Counted from the first letter of the stretch, positions 10,107 through 19,985 are shown. The stretch is DNA of 64,000 nt from Candidatus Pacearchaeota archaeon (GCA_017608235.1 JAFCGI010000001.1:65423-129422); one strand, 5' to 3'. The notes: generated by a model from the sequence alone, not told the origin. A program made the numbers and translations.

Positions 10107-11264
10107 CTAATTTTGTTTATTTTTGGTTAAAATATCATCAAATACCTTTTTATGCTTTTTTGTATAAATATTCCACGTATATTTTTTTTCTAGTATTTTT
10201 CTTGAGTTTAAACTCATATTCTTTAAAAGTTTGTGATTATTTAATATTTGGATGATTTTTTTTGCAAATTCTTTATAGTTATGGTTTGTTACGAAACCAT
10301 TTTTTCTATCTATTATAAAGTCTTTTGCAGCAGAAGTATTATATGTAACCACTGGAGTTCCTGAAGCTAATGCCTCACAATTTGCTATTCCAAATCCTTC
10401 AAATTTTGAAGTTAGAATAAATATATCTGCAGTTGCGTATAATTTTGGCAGTTCTTTTTCTTCTACAAATCCTAAAAAAATAATATTTTTTTCTAAATTG
10501 TATTTTTTAATAAGTAATTTTAGATTGGTTTCTTCTTTTCCTTTTCCTACTATTAATAGCCTTATATTAGGAAATTTTTTAGTGATTAGGGACATAGCTT
10601 TTATTTGGTCTGGTATGTTTTTTCTTTTATTTAATCTAGAAACAGTTAATAAAAGGAAATCTTTTATTTTATATTTTTCTTTTATTTTTTTATCATATTT
10701 TTTAGGAGAAAAATATTTTTCATCAGTTCCTTGGAAGGCTATAATAATGTCTTTTCTTTTAGATATTTTTTCGACAAATTTTTTTTGTTCATTGCTAATT
10801 GCTATAACTTTATCAGCTTTTTTATATGCTCGTTTGAGAAAGGGTTTAATATATAATGGATTTTGGTCTTCTTTAATAATATCCATTCCCGTGCCTAAAT
10901 GAAATTCTGTTATGATTAGGGGACATTTTGTTTTTTTCTTTAGCCAGCAAGAAATGAAATAGTTTGGAAAACCATAATTAATATGAATTAAATCATATTT
11001 TTTTGTTAGTAATAATTTTTTAATTTTTTTATATTCATACCACTGATATAATATAAATTTTGAAAATTTATTATTTACTTTTTTACCAACCCTATAAATA
11101 TTTAAGTTATTAATTTTTTCAAATTTATTTCCGCCTAAGTTAGGGGTAACTAAATCTATTTGATATTTATATTTATTTAGTCTTTTATAGAGCTCATCTA
11201 CTGTTCTTTCAGCGCCCCCCATCATTGGGAAGTATGTTGGAGTGATTGCTAGTATTTTTTTCAT
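10107..11264 (-). CDS. GT4-family glycosyltransferase
   Basis: PTYFPMMGGAERTVDELYKRL, LLTVSRLNKRKNIPDQIKAM, ADIFILTSKFEGFGIANCEALASGTPVV. Confidence 0.9.
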   Translation of the reverse strand: MKKILAITPTYFPMMGGAERTVDELYKRLNKYKYQIDLVTPNLGGNKFEKINNLNIYRVGKKVNNKFSKFILYQWYEYKKIKKLLLTKKYDLIHINYGFPNYFISCWLKKKTKCPLIITEFHLGTGMDIIKEDQNPLYIKPFLKRAYKKADKVIAISNEQKKFVEKISKRKDIIIAFQGTDEKYFSPKKYDKKIKEKYKIKDFLLLTVSRLNKRKNIPDQIKAMSLITKKFPNIRLLIVGKGKEETNLKLLIKKYNLEKNIIFLGFVEEKELPKLYATADIFILTSKFEGFGIANCEALASGTPVVTYNTSAAKDFIIDRKNGFVTNHNYKEFAKKIIQILNNHKLLKNMSLNSRKILEKKYTWNIYTKKHKKVFDDILTKNKQN

Positions 11265-12333
11265 TTTTTATTATATCACAAATATATTTTATTTGTTCTT
11301 CTTTAAGGTCAATATGTGTTGGCAGTGTTACTCCTTTTTTTGCGATTATTTCTGAATTTGGAAATTCTGAAGAATCTAAGTATGGGCGCATTTTGTTTAA
11401 TGGATAGAATACTTTTCTTGTTTCTACTTCTGCATTTTCTAATTTTTTGATTAAGTTATCTCTAGGTATATTATTTGCTAGTATGGAGAATAGCCAATAG
11501 ACAGCTTTTGATTTTGAATTTATTTTTTGAAATTCTATACCAGGTATATTTTCTAATATTTCCTTATATATATGGACTATTTCATTTCTTTTTTTGATAA
11601 ATTCATTGATTCTTTCTAATTGTGCTAGTCCGATTGCAGATTGTATATTTGTTAATCTATAATTATATCCAAGGATATCGTGCCAATATCTTTTTTCTTT
11701 AGACATCCCATGGTTTTTTAATAAGTTGATATTATCAATTATTTCTTTATTATTTGAGGTGCACATTCCTCCTTCGCCAGTTGTTATTATTTTATTACCA
11801 AAAAAGCTAAAACATCCAATATGGCCTATATTACCTATTTTTTTGTTTTTATATTCTGCACCATGAGCCTCCGCACAGTCTTCAATAATGTATAAGTTAT
11901 GTTCGTTTGCAATTTCTATTATTTCATCCATTTCACAAGGATTTCCATAAAGATGTACTGGAATTATTGCTTTTGTTTTAGGAGTGATTTTCTTTTTAAT
12001 CTCATTTGGACTAATATTCCATGACTTACTATCAACATCAGTTAAGATTGGTTTTGCATTACAGTATTTTACTACATTTGCAGTAGTTGCGAAAGTTAGA
12101 TTTGGTACTATAACTTCATCACTATCTTTAATATCTAACGCGAGTAATGCAAGATGTAATGCACTAGTTCCGCTGCTACAGCTACTAGCAAATTTACAAT
12201 CACAAAATTCTGCAAATTTTTTTTCAAATTTGCCTACGAATTTTCCATTGGAAGAGATCCAACCAGTATTAATACACTTATTTACATATGCTAATTCATT
12301 TCCTCTTAGATTTGGTTTTGCTATTGGAATCAT
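11209..12333 (-). CDS. DegT/DnrJ/EryC1/StrS-family PLP aminotransferase
   Basis: IPIAKPNLRGNELAYVNKCINTGWISSNGKFV, IIEDCAEAHGAEYKNKKIGNIGHIGCFSFFGNKIITTGEGGM. Confidence 0.9.
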   Translation of the reverse strand: MIPIAKPNLRGNELAYVNKCINTGWISSNGKFVGKFEKKFAEFCDCKFASSCSSGTSALHLALLALDIKDSDEVIVPNLTFATTANVVKYCNAKPILTDVDSKSWNISPNEIKKKITPKTKAIIPVHLYGNPCEMDEIIEIANEHNLYIIEDCAEAHGAEYKNKKIGNIGHIGCFSFFGNKIITTGEGGMCTSNNKEIIDNINLLKNHGMSKEKRYWHDILGYNYRLTNIQSAIGLAQLERINEFIKKRNEIVHIYKEILENIPGIEFQKINSKSKAVYWLFSILANNIPRDNLIKKLENAEVETRKVFYPLNKMRPYLDSSEFPNSEIIAKKGVTLPTHIDLKEEQIKYICDIIKNEKNTSNHSNILPNDGGR

Positions 12334-13385
12334 TTTATATTATTTTTAGAGTGTCTTTTCAAAATAGTTATGTTGTCTGGGAAACTTGGTGCATCCCAAG
12401 CAAAACTTTCACCTGCTAAGAAATTCTCCCATCTTTTTATATCTGCATTGACCATTACTTTTACTAATTCTGCGAAGGTAGTTTTACAATTCCAATTAAG
12501 ATTATTTTTTATTTTTGAGGGATCTCCACATAGAAGGTTGACATCGTGAGGGCGCACAAATATTTTATCAGTTTTAACAAAATCATCAGCGTTTAAATTG
12601 GCTTGTTTGAATGCTTCATTGACAAATTCTCTAACTGAATGAGTTTCACCAGTTGCAACTACAAAATCATCTGGTTTTTCTTGCTGTAACATTCTCCACA
12701 TAGCCTCAACGTATTCGGGTGCGAAGCCCCAATCTCTTTTTGCATCTAAATTTCCTAAAACGAGCTCTTTTTGTAAACCTAGTTTTATTTTGGCTACAGC
12801 ATTAGTTATTTTTCTTGTTACAAATTCTAATCCTCTTAGGGGTGATTCATGATTAAATAATATACCATTGCACGCAAATAATCCATATCCTTCCCTGTAG
12901 ATTCTTGTATTATGAAATGATAAGAGTTTAGCTGCTGCATAAGGAGAATTTGGACAGAAGACTGTATTTTCATTTTGTATGTTTTCGGCTACAGTACCAT
13001 ATAGTTCACTAGTTGATGCCTGGTAAAATTTAATGTCTTTATTAATATGTCTTATTATTTCTAATATTCTTGTTGCTCCGCTGCCATCTATTTCAGTAGT
13101 TAATAATGGTTGATCAAAAGATGCTCCCACATAACTTTGTGCAGCAAGATTATATATTTCATCTGGATCAGATACGCTGATTGCTTCGAATAATGAAGAC
13201 ATGTCTGCCATATCTGCAGGTATTAGTGTTATTTTATCAAGAACATTAAGATATTGTAATCTCCAAAAGTTAGGACTGGAGACTCTCCTATAAGTTCCAT
13301 AAACAGAATATCCTTTTTCTATTAATAGTTTAGCTAGATATGCGCCATCTTGTCCTGTAATACCTGTTATAAGTGCTTTTTTCAT
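12330..13385 (-). CDS. gmd: GDP-mannose 4,6-dehydratase
   Basis: ALITGITGQDGAYLAKLLIEKGYSVYGTYRR; YQASTSELYG; RDWGFAPEYVEAMWRMLQQEKPDDFVVATGETHSVREF. Confidence 0.9.
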   Translation of the reverse strand: MKKALITGITGQDGAYLAKLLIEKGYSVYGTYRRVSSPNFWRLQYLNVLDKITLIPADMADMSSLFEAISVSDPDEIYNLAAQSYVGASFDQPLLTTEIDGSGATRILEIIRHINKDIKFYQASTSELYGTVAENIQNENTVFCPNSPYAAAKLLSFHNTRIYREGYGLFACNGILFNHESPLRGLEFVTRKITNAVAKIKLGLQKELVLGNLDAKRDWGFAPEYVEAMWRMLQQEKPDDFVVATGETHSVREFVNEAFKQANLNADDFVKTDKIFVRPHDVNLLCGDPSKIKNNLNWNCKTTFAELVKVMVNADIKRWENFLAGESFAWDAPSFPDNITILKRHSKNNIK

Positions 13386-13649
13386 TTTTATTCTCCTGAT
13401 TGGTTTAATAATTATTAGATGATTTAGAGAATATGGCTGATATTATAAATATTGTGGTAATTAATTATTTATTATTTTTTAGGACTTATTTCTTTAGTTT
13501 ATTTATTTTAAGGGTAGTAAATAGGATGATTGTGAAAATAAATAAAAAATTCAATTTAAATAAAGATTTTGTATTGAGGATATTATAATATATTTGAAAT
13601 GTTATGTCAAAATATTTTATTTTTGAATGAAATTTTATTATTTTTAATA

Positions 13650-13785
13650 TCATATTTATTATTGGCCGTTTTTTTACAATATATACAAATTAATCTACCT
13701 TCAATTATTTCTTTATTATGTGAATAGAATTCTTTTATTCTTAGATTTTTTTACATCGAATACAATTAATATTATAGATGTTCTT
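13650..13785 (-). pseudogene. decayed remnant of a CxxC...CxxC zinc-ribbon protein (Trm112-like/methyltransferase N-terminus type)
   Basis: Reverse strand reads EKNIYNINCIRCKK / frameshift at an A7 run / NLRIKEFYSHNKEIIEGRLICIYCKKTANNKYDI, then stops. CxxC codons at 13753-13764 and 13676-13687. Confidence 0.4.
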
Positions 13786-13788
13786 TTC

Positions 13789-15570
13789 TCATTTTTTTTC
13801 AAAAACTTCTTTATACCACATTTCAAAAACTAATATACTCCAAAGTTTTTGAGCTAATATAAAATTTAATTTATAATTTTTATTAGATTTTTTTCTGATT
13901 TTTTTAATTAAAAAATATATGTATTCTTTATTATATAACTTATGATTACTTTGGTCTAGTAATTTCTTAAGTTTTAATCCTAGATTATCCTTAAACCAAT
14001 AGTCAATAGGTACATCGAAACCATGTTTTTTGCGATTTATAATCTTTTTTGGTAGTTTGTTTTTAAATGTTTGCTTAAGGATATATTTTTCATTTAGTAA
14101 TTTAAGTTTATATTTTAAAGGAATAGAAAAAGCAAATTCAACGAGTTCGTGATCTAAGAAGGGAACTCTTTGTTCTAAACCGAATGCAGAGCTCATTTTA
14201 TCACATTTCATGAAAAAATCATTTGGAAGAAGAGTATTAATGTCGAATTCTTGTGCATTTATTAAAGAATTTTTATATTTTTCTTTCCAAAATTTATTTC
14301 CATTAAATTTTTTTATTTTTAATTTTTCTAATTCTTCATCATCAAATAATCTGATTACTTCAAAGAAAGCTGCATAATTATTTTTCCCTTCCATTTTTTT
14401 AATTCTTTTAAGTATGTCATTTTTGGAGTTAAACAATGCTAGATTTCTTAATGATAATCCATATTTATATAATTTATATCTATCATATCCACAAAAAACT
14501 TCATCTCCGCCATCTCCGCTTAAAACTACTTTATTATATTTACTTGTTTCTCTAGATAGGATAAATATAGGTAAAAATCCTGGATCTCCAATAGGTTCAT
14601 CCATATAATAAATCATTTGTTCTAAGTAATCTAGCATATTTAGTTTATTTATTTTAAATTCATAATGTTGTGTATTTAAGTGATTAGAAATTATTTTTGC
14701 AAAAGGAAGCTCATTTGTAGTATCAAATCCTATAGAAAAAGTATTTAGCTTTTTATTGTGTTTTTTTGCTAAGTAAGTAATTATTGAACTATCTATCCCT
14801 CCAGATAAAAAACAGGCAACAGGGACATCAGCAACCATTCTTCGTTTAATTGATTTTTCAAATGTTTTTTCTAGTTTATTTTCATAATATTTTAGTGGTT
14901 TATTTTTAATTATCTGTTTTTTTAGCCAATAATATTTAGAATATTTTTTTATTTTTTTATTTTTAAGATCATATATCATATAATATGCTGGTTTAAATTT
15001 TAAAATATCTTTTATAAGTGTTTTTTCTCCCAGTGTAAATCTAAAGTTAAAGAATTGACTTAGTGCTTCTTTGTCTATTTCTTTTTTATCTAAGAAGTCT
15101 AATAATGCTTTTATTTCAGAACTAAAAATAATTTTTTTGTTTTTGTTAATAAAATACAAGGGTTTAATTCCGAATCTATCTCTTGCTAAAAATAGCTCTT
15201 TTTTATTTTTATTATATATGCAGAAAGCAAATTGTCCATTAAATTTGTTTAAACATGTACTTCCCCATTTATCATAAGCAGCTAGGATAACTTCGGTGTC
15301 TGATTTAGATTTGAATTTATATTCTTGCAGATCTTTTTTTAATTCTTTATAATTATATATTTCACCATTAAATGAAATAACATACCCAAATGCAGACATA
15401 GGTTGGTGACCTTTTTTAGACAGATCTATTATTGATAATCTTGTGTGGCCTAAGCTAATATTATTATCTGTAAAACTTCCAATATCATCTGGACCCCTAT
15501 GTATTAATATTTTTGTTTGTTTATTAATTAATTTAGAGTTTTTCCAATTAAAGCCAATTATACCACACAT
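13789..15570 (-). CDS. asnB: asparagine synthase (glutamine-hydrolysing)/AsnB-type amidotransferase
   Basis: N-terminal MCGIIGF (Cys2 glutaminase), IHRGPDDIGSF, CFLSGGIDSSIITYLAKKH PP-loop, LSGDGGDEVFCGYDRY. Confidence 0.9.
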   Translation of the reverse strand: MCGIIGFNWKNSKLINKQTKILIHRGPDDIGSFTDNNISLGHTRLSIIDLSKKGHQPMSAFGYVISFNGEIYNYKELKKDLQEYKFKSKSDTEVILAAYDKWGSTCLNKFNGQFAFCIYNKNKKELFLARDRFGIKPLYFINKNKKIIFSSEIKALLDFLDKKEIDKEALSQFFNFRFTLGEKTLIKDILKFKPAYYMIYDLKNKKIKKYSKYYWLKKQIIKNKPLKYYENKLEKTFEKSIKRRMVADVPVACFLSGGIDSSIITYLAKKHNKKLNTFSIGFDTTNELPFAKIISNHLNTQHYEFKINKLNMLDYLEQMIYYMDEPIGDPGFLPIFILSRETSKYNKVVLSGDGGDEVFCGYDRYKLYKYGLSLRNLALFNSKNDILKRIKKMEGKNNYAAFFEVIRLFDDEELEKLKIKKFNGNKFWKEKYKNSLINAQEFDINTLLPNDFFMKCDKMSSAFGLEQRVPFLDHELVEFAFSIPLKYKLKLLNEKYILKQTFKNKLPKKIINRKKHGFDVPIDYWFKDNLGLKLKKLLDQSNHKLYNKEYIYFLIKKIRKKSNKNYKLNFILAQKLWSILVFEMWYKEVFEKK

Positions 15571-16679
15571 TCTAAAATTACCTTATATTTTTTAATTGTA
15601 TTTTTCCAAGAAAATTTTTTGAGATTTATTTTATATTTTTTATTACTTTTTAATATGTTTTTTATATGATCTCCATATTTTTTAATTGATGATGTGTTTT
15701 TTATTATTTCATTTGCACCCTCATGTTCTGTTGCTATAGGAGTACATCCACAATATATTGCTTGAAGTAAGGAATTTGATAGACCTCCTCCAGGATAAGA
15801 GGAATGAAGATAATAATCACATGATTTCATTATACTTATGGTTTCTTTGAATTTTTTTTTGCCTAGAAAGAAAATTGTTTTATTTAATTCTTTATTTGCA
15901 AGTTTCTTTAGTCTTTTTTCATCTTCACCATATCCTATAATTAGAAATACTATCTTTTTGCTTATATTTTCAGGTAGATTTTTTATTGCAGATATAGAAT
16001 TTTCTACTCCTTTCCATTTATATAATCTTCCTGCGAATAATAATTTTATTTTATTTTTATATTTTTCATTGATTTCTTTATTTGGTGTAATCTTGTCTAT
16101 GTATTTGAAGTCTATACCTCTATAAATTAAATGTGTTTTTTTGTTTTTAACAAATTTTTTAACAAATTTTTTAACAGCTTTTGATATTACGATTATTTTG
16201 TCTGCTTTTTTAAATATTAATTTTCCAATTATTAAATCATAATATTTAGCAAGAAAATTTTTTATTTTTGAGTCTAATTGTATAAAACTACTTCCATGCT
16301 CAACATGGATTAATTTTGTTTTGTCTAGTTTCCATTTAGCAAGAATATATCCAAGGAAAGTATTTGAAAAAAATCTTGTTCTAGTCATTACAATATCAAA
16401 TTTTTCTTTTTTTATGTTTTTCCATGTTTTCCAAAATTTTACACTCCAGAATTTTGGAATTGGATAGTTTGAAATTAATTCAAATGCAGGATATCGTATT
16501 ATATTTACTTTATCCCATCTTATTTCTTTTTCTTTTGCATATTTTGGAATTTTAGGAGCAAATATTGTTATTTTATAATTTTTATATTTTGATAGGTATT
16601 TTGTAAATTCATCAACATGGGTTTCTAATCCACCAATATGGGGAATATAATATCCTGGAAAAATTATTAGTTTAATCAT
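15558..16679 (-). CDS. GT4-family glycosyltransferase
   Basis: FPGYYIPHIGGLETHVDEFTKYL, LLFAGRLYKWKGVENSISAI, YYLHSSYPGGGLSNSLLQAIYCGCTPIATEHEGANEII. Confidence 0.88.
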   Translation of the reverse strand: MIKLIIFPGYYIPHIGGLETHVDEFTKYLSKYKNYKITIFAPKIPKYAKEKEIRWDKVNIIRYPAFELISNYPIPKFWSVKFWKTWKNIKKEKFDIVMTRTRFFSNTFLGYILAKWKLDKTKLIHVEHGSSFIQLDSKIKNFLAKYYDLIIGKLIFKKADKIIVISKAVKKFVKKFVKNKKTHLIYRGIDFKYIDKITPNKEINEKYKNKIKLLFAGRLYKWKGVENSISAIKNLPENISKKIVFLIIGYGEDEKRLKKLANKELNKTIFFLGKKKFKETISIMKSCDYYLHSSYPGGGLSNSLLQAIYCGCTPIATEHEGANEIIKNTSSIKKYGDHIKNILKSNKKYKINLKKFSWKNTIKKYKVILECVV

Positions 16680-16720
16680 TTTGTTCTGAAATAAGATAAA
16701 ATTTAAAAAACCTATGAAAT

Positions 16721-18580
16721 TTAATCTGTTTTGATTTTATATAATTTTGCTATTTTTTGATTATCTTCTTTATAATTCCATATTTCTTCTAAATATGCAT
16801 TTAGATTTGGGTTCCAAGGACTAGTAAAATTATGATAATTTTCTGGAGAAATATATAGTAATTTTTTCTTTTTCATATGTTCACTATTTCTATTTGCAGG
16901 ATCATAAGAACCATAATAATTAATATATTTTATATTGTATTTTTCTAAAAGCTTTTGGTTTTCTATAGTATCATCTATAACTAATGGATCAAATAAATTT
17001 ATAATATTTCCTTTTTCATCAAATTGATATTCACTATTTATCCAATAATTATCCCAGTAAAGAAATTTTATATTATTTTTTTTAATTAATTCTAGACTTT
17101 TTTGTGTATTATTCCCATAAAGGATAATTGCTACTTCTTCTTGAAGAGTTAGATGATCTAAAAAAGGACTTTGATGAGTAGGTCTAAATGCTATTGTTTT
17201 TCTTCCGGATAGTGCAAAAACGCTAAAACTTAATTCATTAGTTGATAATATAATATCTGTGGTATTTGTATTTTTTTGTAAATAATTTGTTAGTTCTTTA
17301 TAATGAGTAGGTAATTCGCTTTTTCCTACTCTAATCCATTGATTTTCTAATGCTCCATTTATTCCAGATATAATAATTCCTATTACTAGAATTATTAGTC
17401 CTATATTTGAAACTATTTTAAATATTTTAGATTTGTTTGATAATAGTATTAATAATTTATCGAATAAAAAGAACGCACAAAGAAGTATTAATGGACTTAA
17501 TAATACCATATTCATATAATGTGGTTGAAAAAGCATGTTAAAGAGAGCTAATGTTACAAAATAATGAAGGAAAATTAAGGTGTTAAGTATTAAGAATAAT
17601 TTTAAGAATTTTAGCTTTGAATAACTTGAAATTTGAGTATTAAAAATTTGAGTATCAATGCTATTAGATTTTTTAATTCTGATTATTATTAAACTGAAAA
17701 ATCCAATACAAATTATTAAAGATATGATACTGCTTTTGAAATTGTTAAAATTGAAAAATATGTTTTTTATTGTATCTGTAAGAAAAACAAATTTGTATGA
17801 TGCAATATTTAGATATTTATAACTCATATCATAAGTTTGAGCTTTATATATTGTTAGTGGTTTGAACCAATATAATAAGCTAATTGGAACTGTAATTAAT
17901 AAAAATATACTAGTTTTTTTAATAAGTTCTAAATATATTTGTAAGTCTCTAATTTTGAATTTTTGAGTTTTCTTAATTAGAATGTAGCTAAGGAGAAATA
18001 TAGTATTAAAAAAAGCCATAATAGCTAATGTCCCATGAGCAGTCATAATTATTCCAGTAATTATAGCAAGTTGTATTATATTTTTGTAATTAAATTTAGT
18101 GAATAATTTAAACATAGAATAAATAAATAGAGGTGTTAAGACAGCTATGGTAAAACTAGTATGTTTCATAATTGGAAAAAAAGAAATGCTTATACTAAGA
18201 GCTAATAATATTAATAATTTATTCTTTAAAAATTGATTATACAACAAGTAGTAAGAAAATAGACTTAATAAAGCCAGTATTAATGAAAAAAAAATTATAG
18301 ATTTAATGTGTGTTAATCCAAATATAATTCCGAATAAGGAAGTTATCCATGCATAAAATGGTAGATATAATGATGGGATATTTTCATTATTACATCCAGA
18401 AAAGATATTATGACTATATTGATAGTCTGCTACGCAACCAGCACTCATATAAATATCTCCACCATATATAGGAGAAGGTAGTTGCTTCATAACGAATATA
18501 TTAGATATGAAGAAAAAAACCAATATTATTATAAGTGGAAGTAATAATATAATTACATTTATTTTGTTATGTTCGTTCAA
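16721..18580 (-). CDS. polytopic GT-C-like membrane protein (paralog of 25051-26892)
   Basis: LPSPIYGGDIYMSAG near the N-terminus, many TM segments, C-terminal NYHNFTSPWNPNLNAYLEEIWNYKEDNQKIAKLYKI; all mirrored in 25051-26892. Confidence 0.6.
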   Translation of the reverse strand: MNEHNKINVIILLLPLIIILVFFFISNIFVMKQLPSPIYGGDIYMSAGCVADYQYSHNIFSGCNNENIPSLYLPFYAWITSLFGIIFGLTHIKSIIFFSLILALLSLFSYYLLYNQFLKNKLLILLALSISISFFPIMKHTSFTIAVLTPLFIYSMFKLFTKFNYKNIIQLAIITGIIMTAHGTLAIMAFFNTIFLLSYILIKKTQKFKIRDLQIYLELIKKTSIFLLITVPISLLYWFKPLTIYKAQTYDMSYKYLNIASYKFVFLTDTIKNIFFNFNNFKSSIISLIICIGFFSLIIIRIKKSNSIDTQIFNTQISSYSKLKFLKLFLILNTLIFLHYFVTLALFNMLFQPHYMNMVLLSPLILLCAFFLFDKLLILLSNKSKIFKIVSNIGLIILVIGIIISGINGALENQWIRVGKSELPTHYKELTNYLQKNTNTTDIILSTNELSFSVFALSGRKTIAFRPTHQSPFLDHLTLQEEVAIILYGNNTQKSLELIKKNNIKFLYWDNYWINSEYQFDEKGNIINLFDPLVIDDTIENQKLLEKYNIKYINYYGSYDPANRNSEHMKKKKLLYISPENYHNFTSPWNPNLNAYLEEIWNYKEDNQKIAKLYKIKTD

Positions 18581-19878
18581 ATATTTTTTTTATTCTTAAT
18601 AAAAAATAAAAATCTATATCTAGATTTTAAAGCTAATAAAGTATATTTAATTAATTTAGTTAATCTAAAATAAAAATGTTTCTCCATCATAATTTTTATT
18701 TCATAAGGTGATTTTTTCTTAATATCTATCATACCTAAACTACTAGAACAATCTAAATTTTCTATTTCTTTTATTTTTTTCTCTTGTCTGAATATAGACC
18801 CTAGTCTTGGAACTAAAACATTTATTGATAAGTAGTCAGGATCTAATTTAAAAATTAATTTAATAGTTTTTTGAATATTATTATAAGTTTCTGAAGGAAA
18901 GCCAAGGATAAAACTATTAAGAGTTTCAATTTTCAATTTTTTTGTTAATCTCATTGTTTTAATAGCATTTTCTATTTTAAATCCCTTATGCATTAAATCT
19001 AGAGTTTTTTTATTTCCAGATTCAATTCCATAGAATACCAGATAGCATCCTGCTTTTTTCATTAATTTTAAAATTTTTTGATTAACAGTATCGACTCTTG
19101 GCTCACAACTAAATTTAATGTTTATTTTTTTGTTTATTAAGAAATTTAAAATTTTTTCTGTATTTGGTAATGAAAATGTAAAATCTCTAAAGTAAAATTC
19201 TTTTATATTTGTTTTTTTAATATATTCTATATCTTTAAATACTTCATCTAAATCTCTATATTTAAATCCTAATTTATTTGAATTACAGAATTTACATCCA
19301 AAAGCACATCCATAATTAGTTAATAAACAAGTTATAGGATATAATGAATAAGGCATATGATATTTATATTTAATAAATAGCTTATGTTGAGGTATTCCAA
19401 TTGAAAAAGTTTTATTTTTTCCAAAACCTATTATTTTCTTTTTATTTTCTTTTTCTATTATCTGTTTAATTTCTTTTTTTTGAGTAAAATCTTGAATGAT
19501 ATAATCTATTTCTTTTATATTAGCAAGTCTTTTTGGTATAAATGAAGCAATATCTCCAGATACACTGATTTTAGTGTTAATTTCTTTTTTAATTTCTTTT
19601 ATAATTGAAATATCTTCTTTTTCAGAAATTGATGAAATTAGCATGAAAATAAAATCTGGATTAATTTTTTTAATTTTTTTAATTGTAGCAGATATATTTA
19701 ATTTTTCTTTTATTGCATCAATATAATAAGTTTTATTTCCTCTTATTATTCCGCTTATAGCTAATAAATCAATTGGGGGCCAGGAATAGTCTCCTTTACA
19801 AGAATGAGGACATGAATAATCTCTTAATAAATTATTATTTTTTTGTGGAGGATTTAGTAATAATATTTTAGTTTGCAT
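18577..19878 (-). CDS. B12-binding-domain radical SAM protein
   Basis: ILLLNPPQ...WPPIDLLAISGII start; TNYGCAFGCKFCNSNKLGFKYRDLDEVFKDI (CxxxCxxC); SCEPRVDTVNQKILKLMKKAGCYLVFYGIESGNKKTLDLMHKG. Confidence 0.88.
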   Translation of the reverse strand: MQTKILLLNPPQKNNNLLRDYSCPHSCKGDYSWPPIDLLAISGIIRGNKTYYIDAIKEKLNISATIKKIKKINPDFIFMLISSISEKEDISIIKEIKKEINTKISVSGDIASFIPKRLANIKEIDYIIQDFTQKKEIKQIIEKENKKKIIGFGKNKTFSIGIPQHKLFIKYKYHMPYSLYPITCLLTNYGCAFGCKFCNSNKLGFKYRDLDEVFKDIEYIKKTNIKEFYFRDFTFSLPNTEKILNFLINKKINIKFSCEPRVDTVNQKILKLMKKAGCYLVFYGIESGNKKTLDLMHKGFKIENAIKTMRLTKKLKIETLNSFILGFPSETYNNIQKTIKLIFKLDPDYLSINVLVPRLGSIFRQEKKIKEIENLDCSSSLGMIDIKKKSPYEIKIMMEKHFYFRLTKLIKYTLLALKSRYRFLFFIKNKKNI

Positions 19879-19985
19879 TCTTTATATTTTTCATATAGTT
19901 AAAGCTATTAAAAGTATTATTAAATTGTATTATATGTAATTAATAGTAGAAAATATTAAAAGATTAATCAATCAATCACATATAG

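Noticed and set aside
11209-11264. 56-bp overlap between the DegT aminotransferase and the GT4 gene as a possible fused or frameshifted gene
   Set aside because: Both proteins look complete for their families; the overlap lies in the poorly conserved DegT tail, so it is more likely ordinary overlap than a lesion.
1-13400. Abundant poly-T/poly-A runs as possible phase-variable tracts
   Set aside because: Runs of 7-10 T are everywhere in this very AT-rich block and the ORFs are intact through them; no specific evidence for phase variation.
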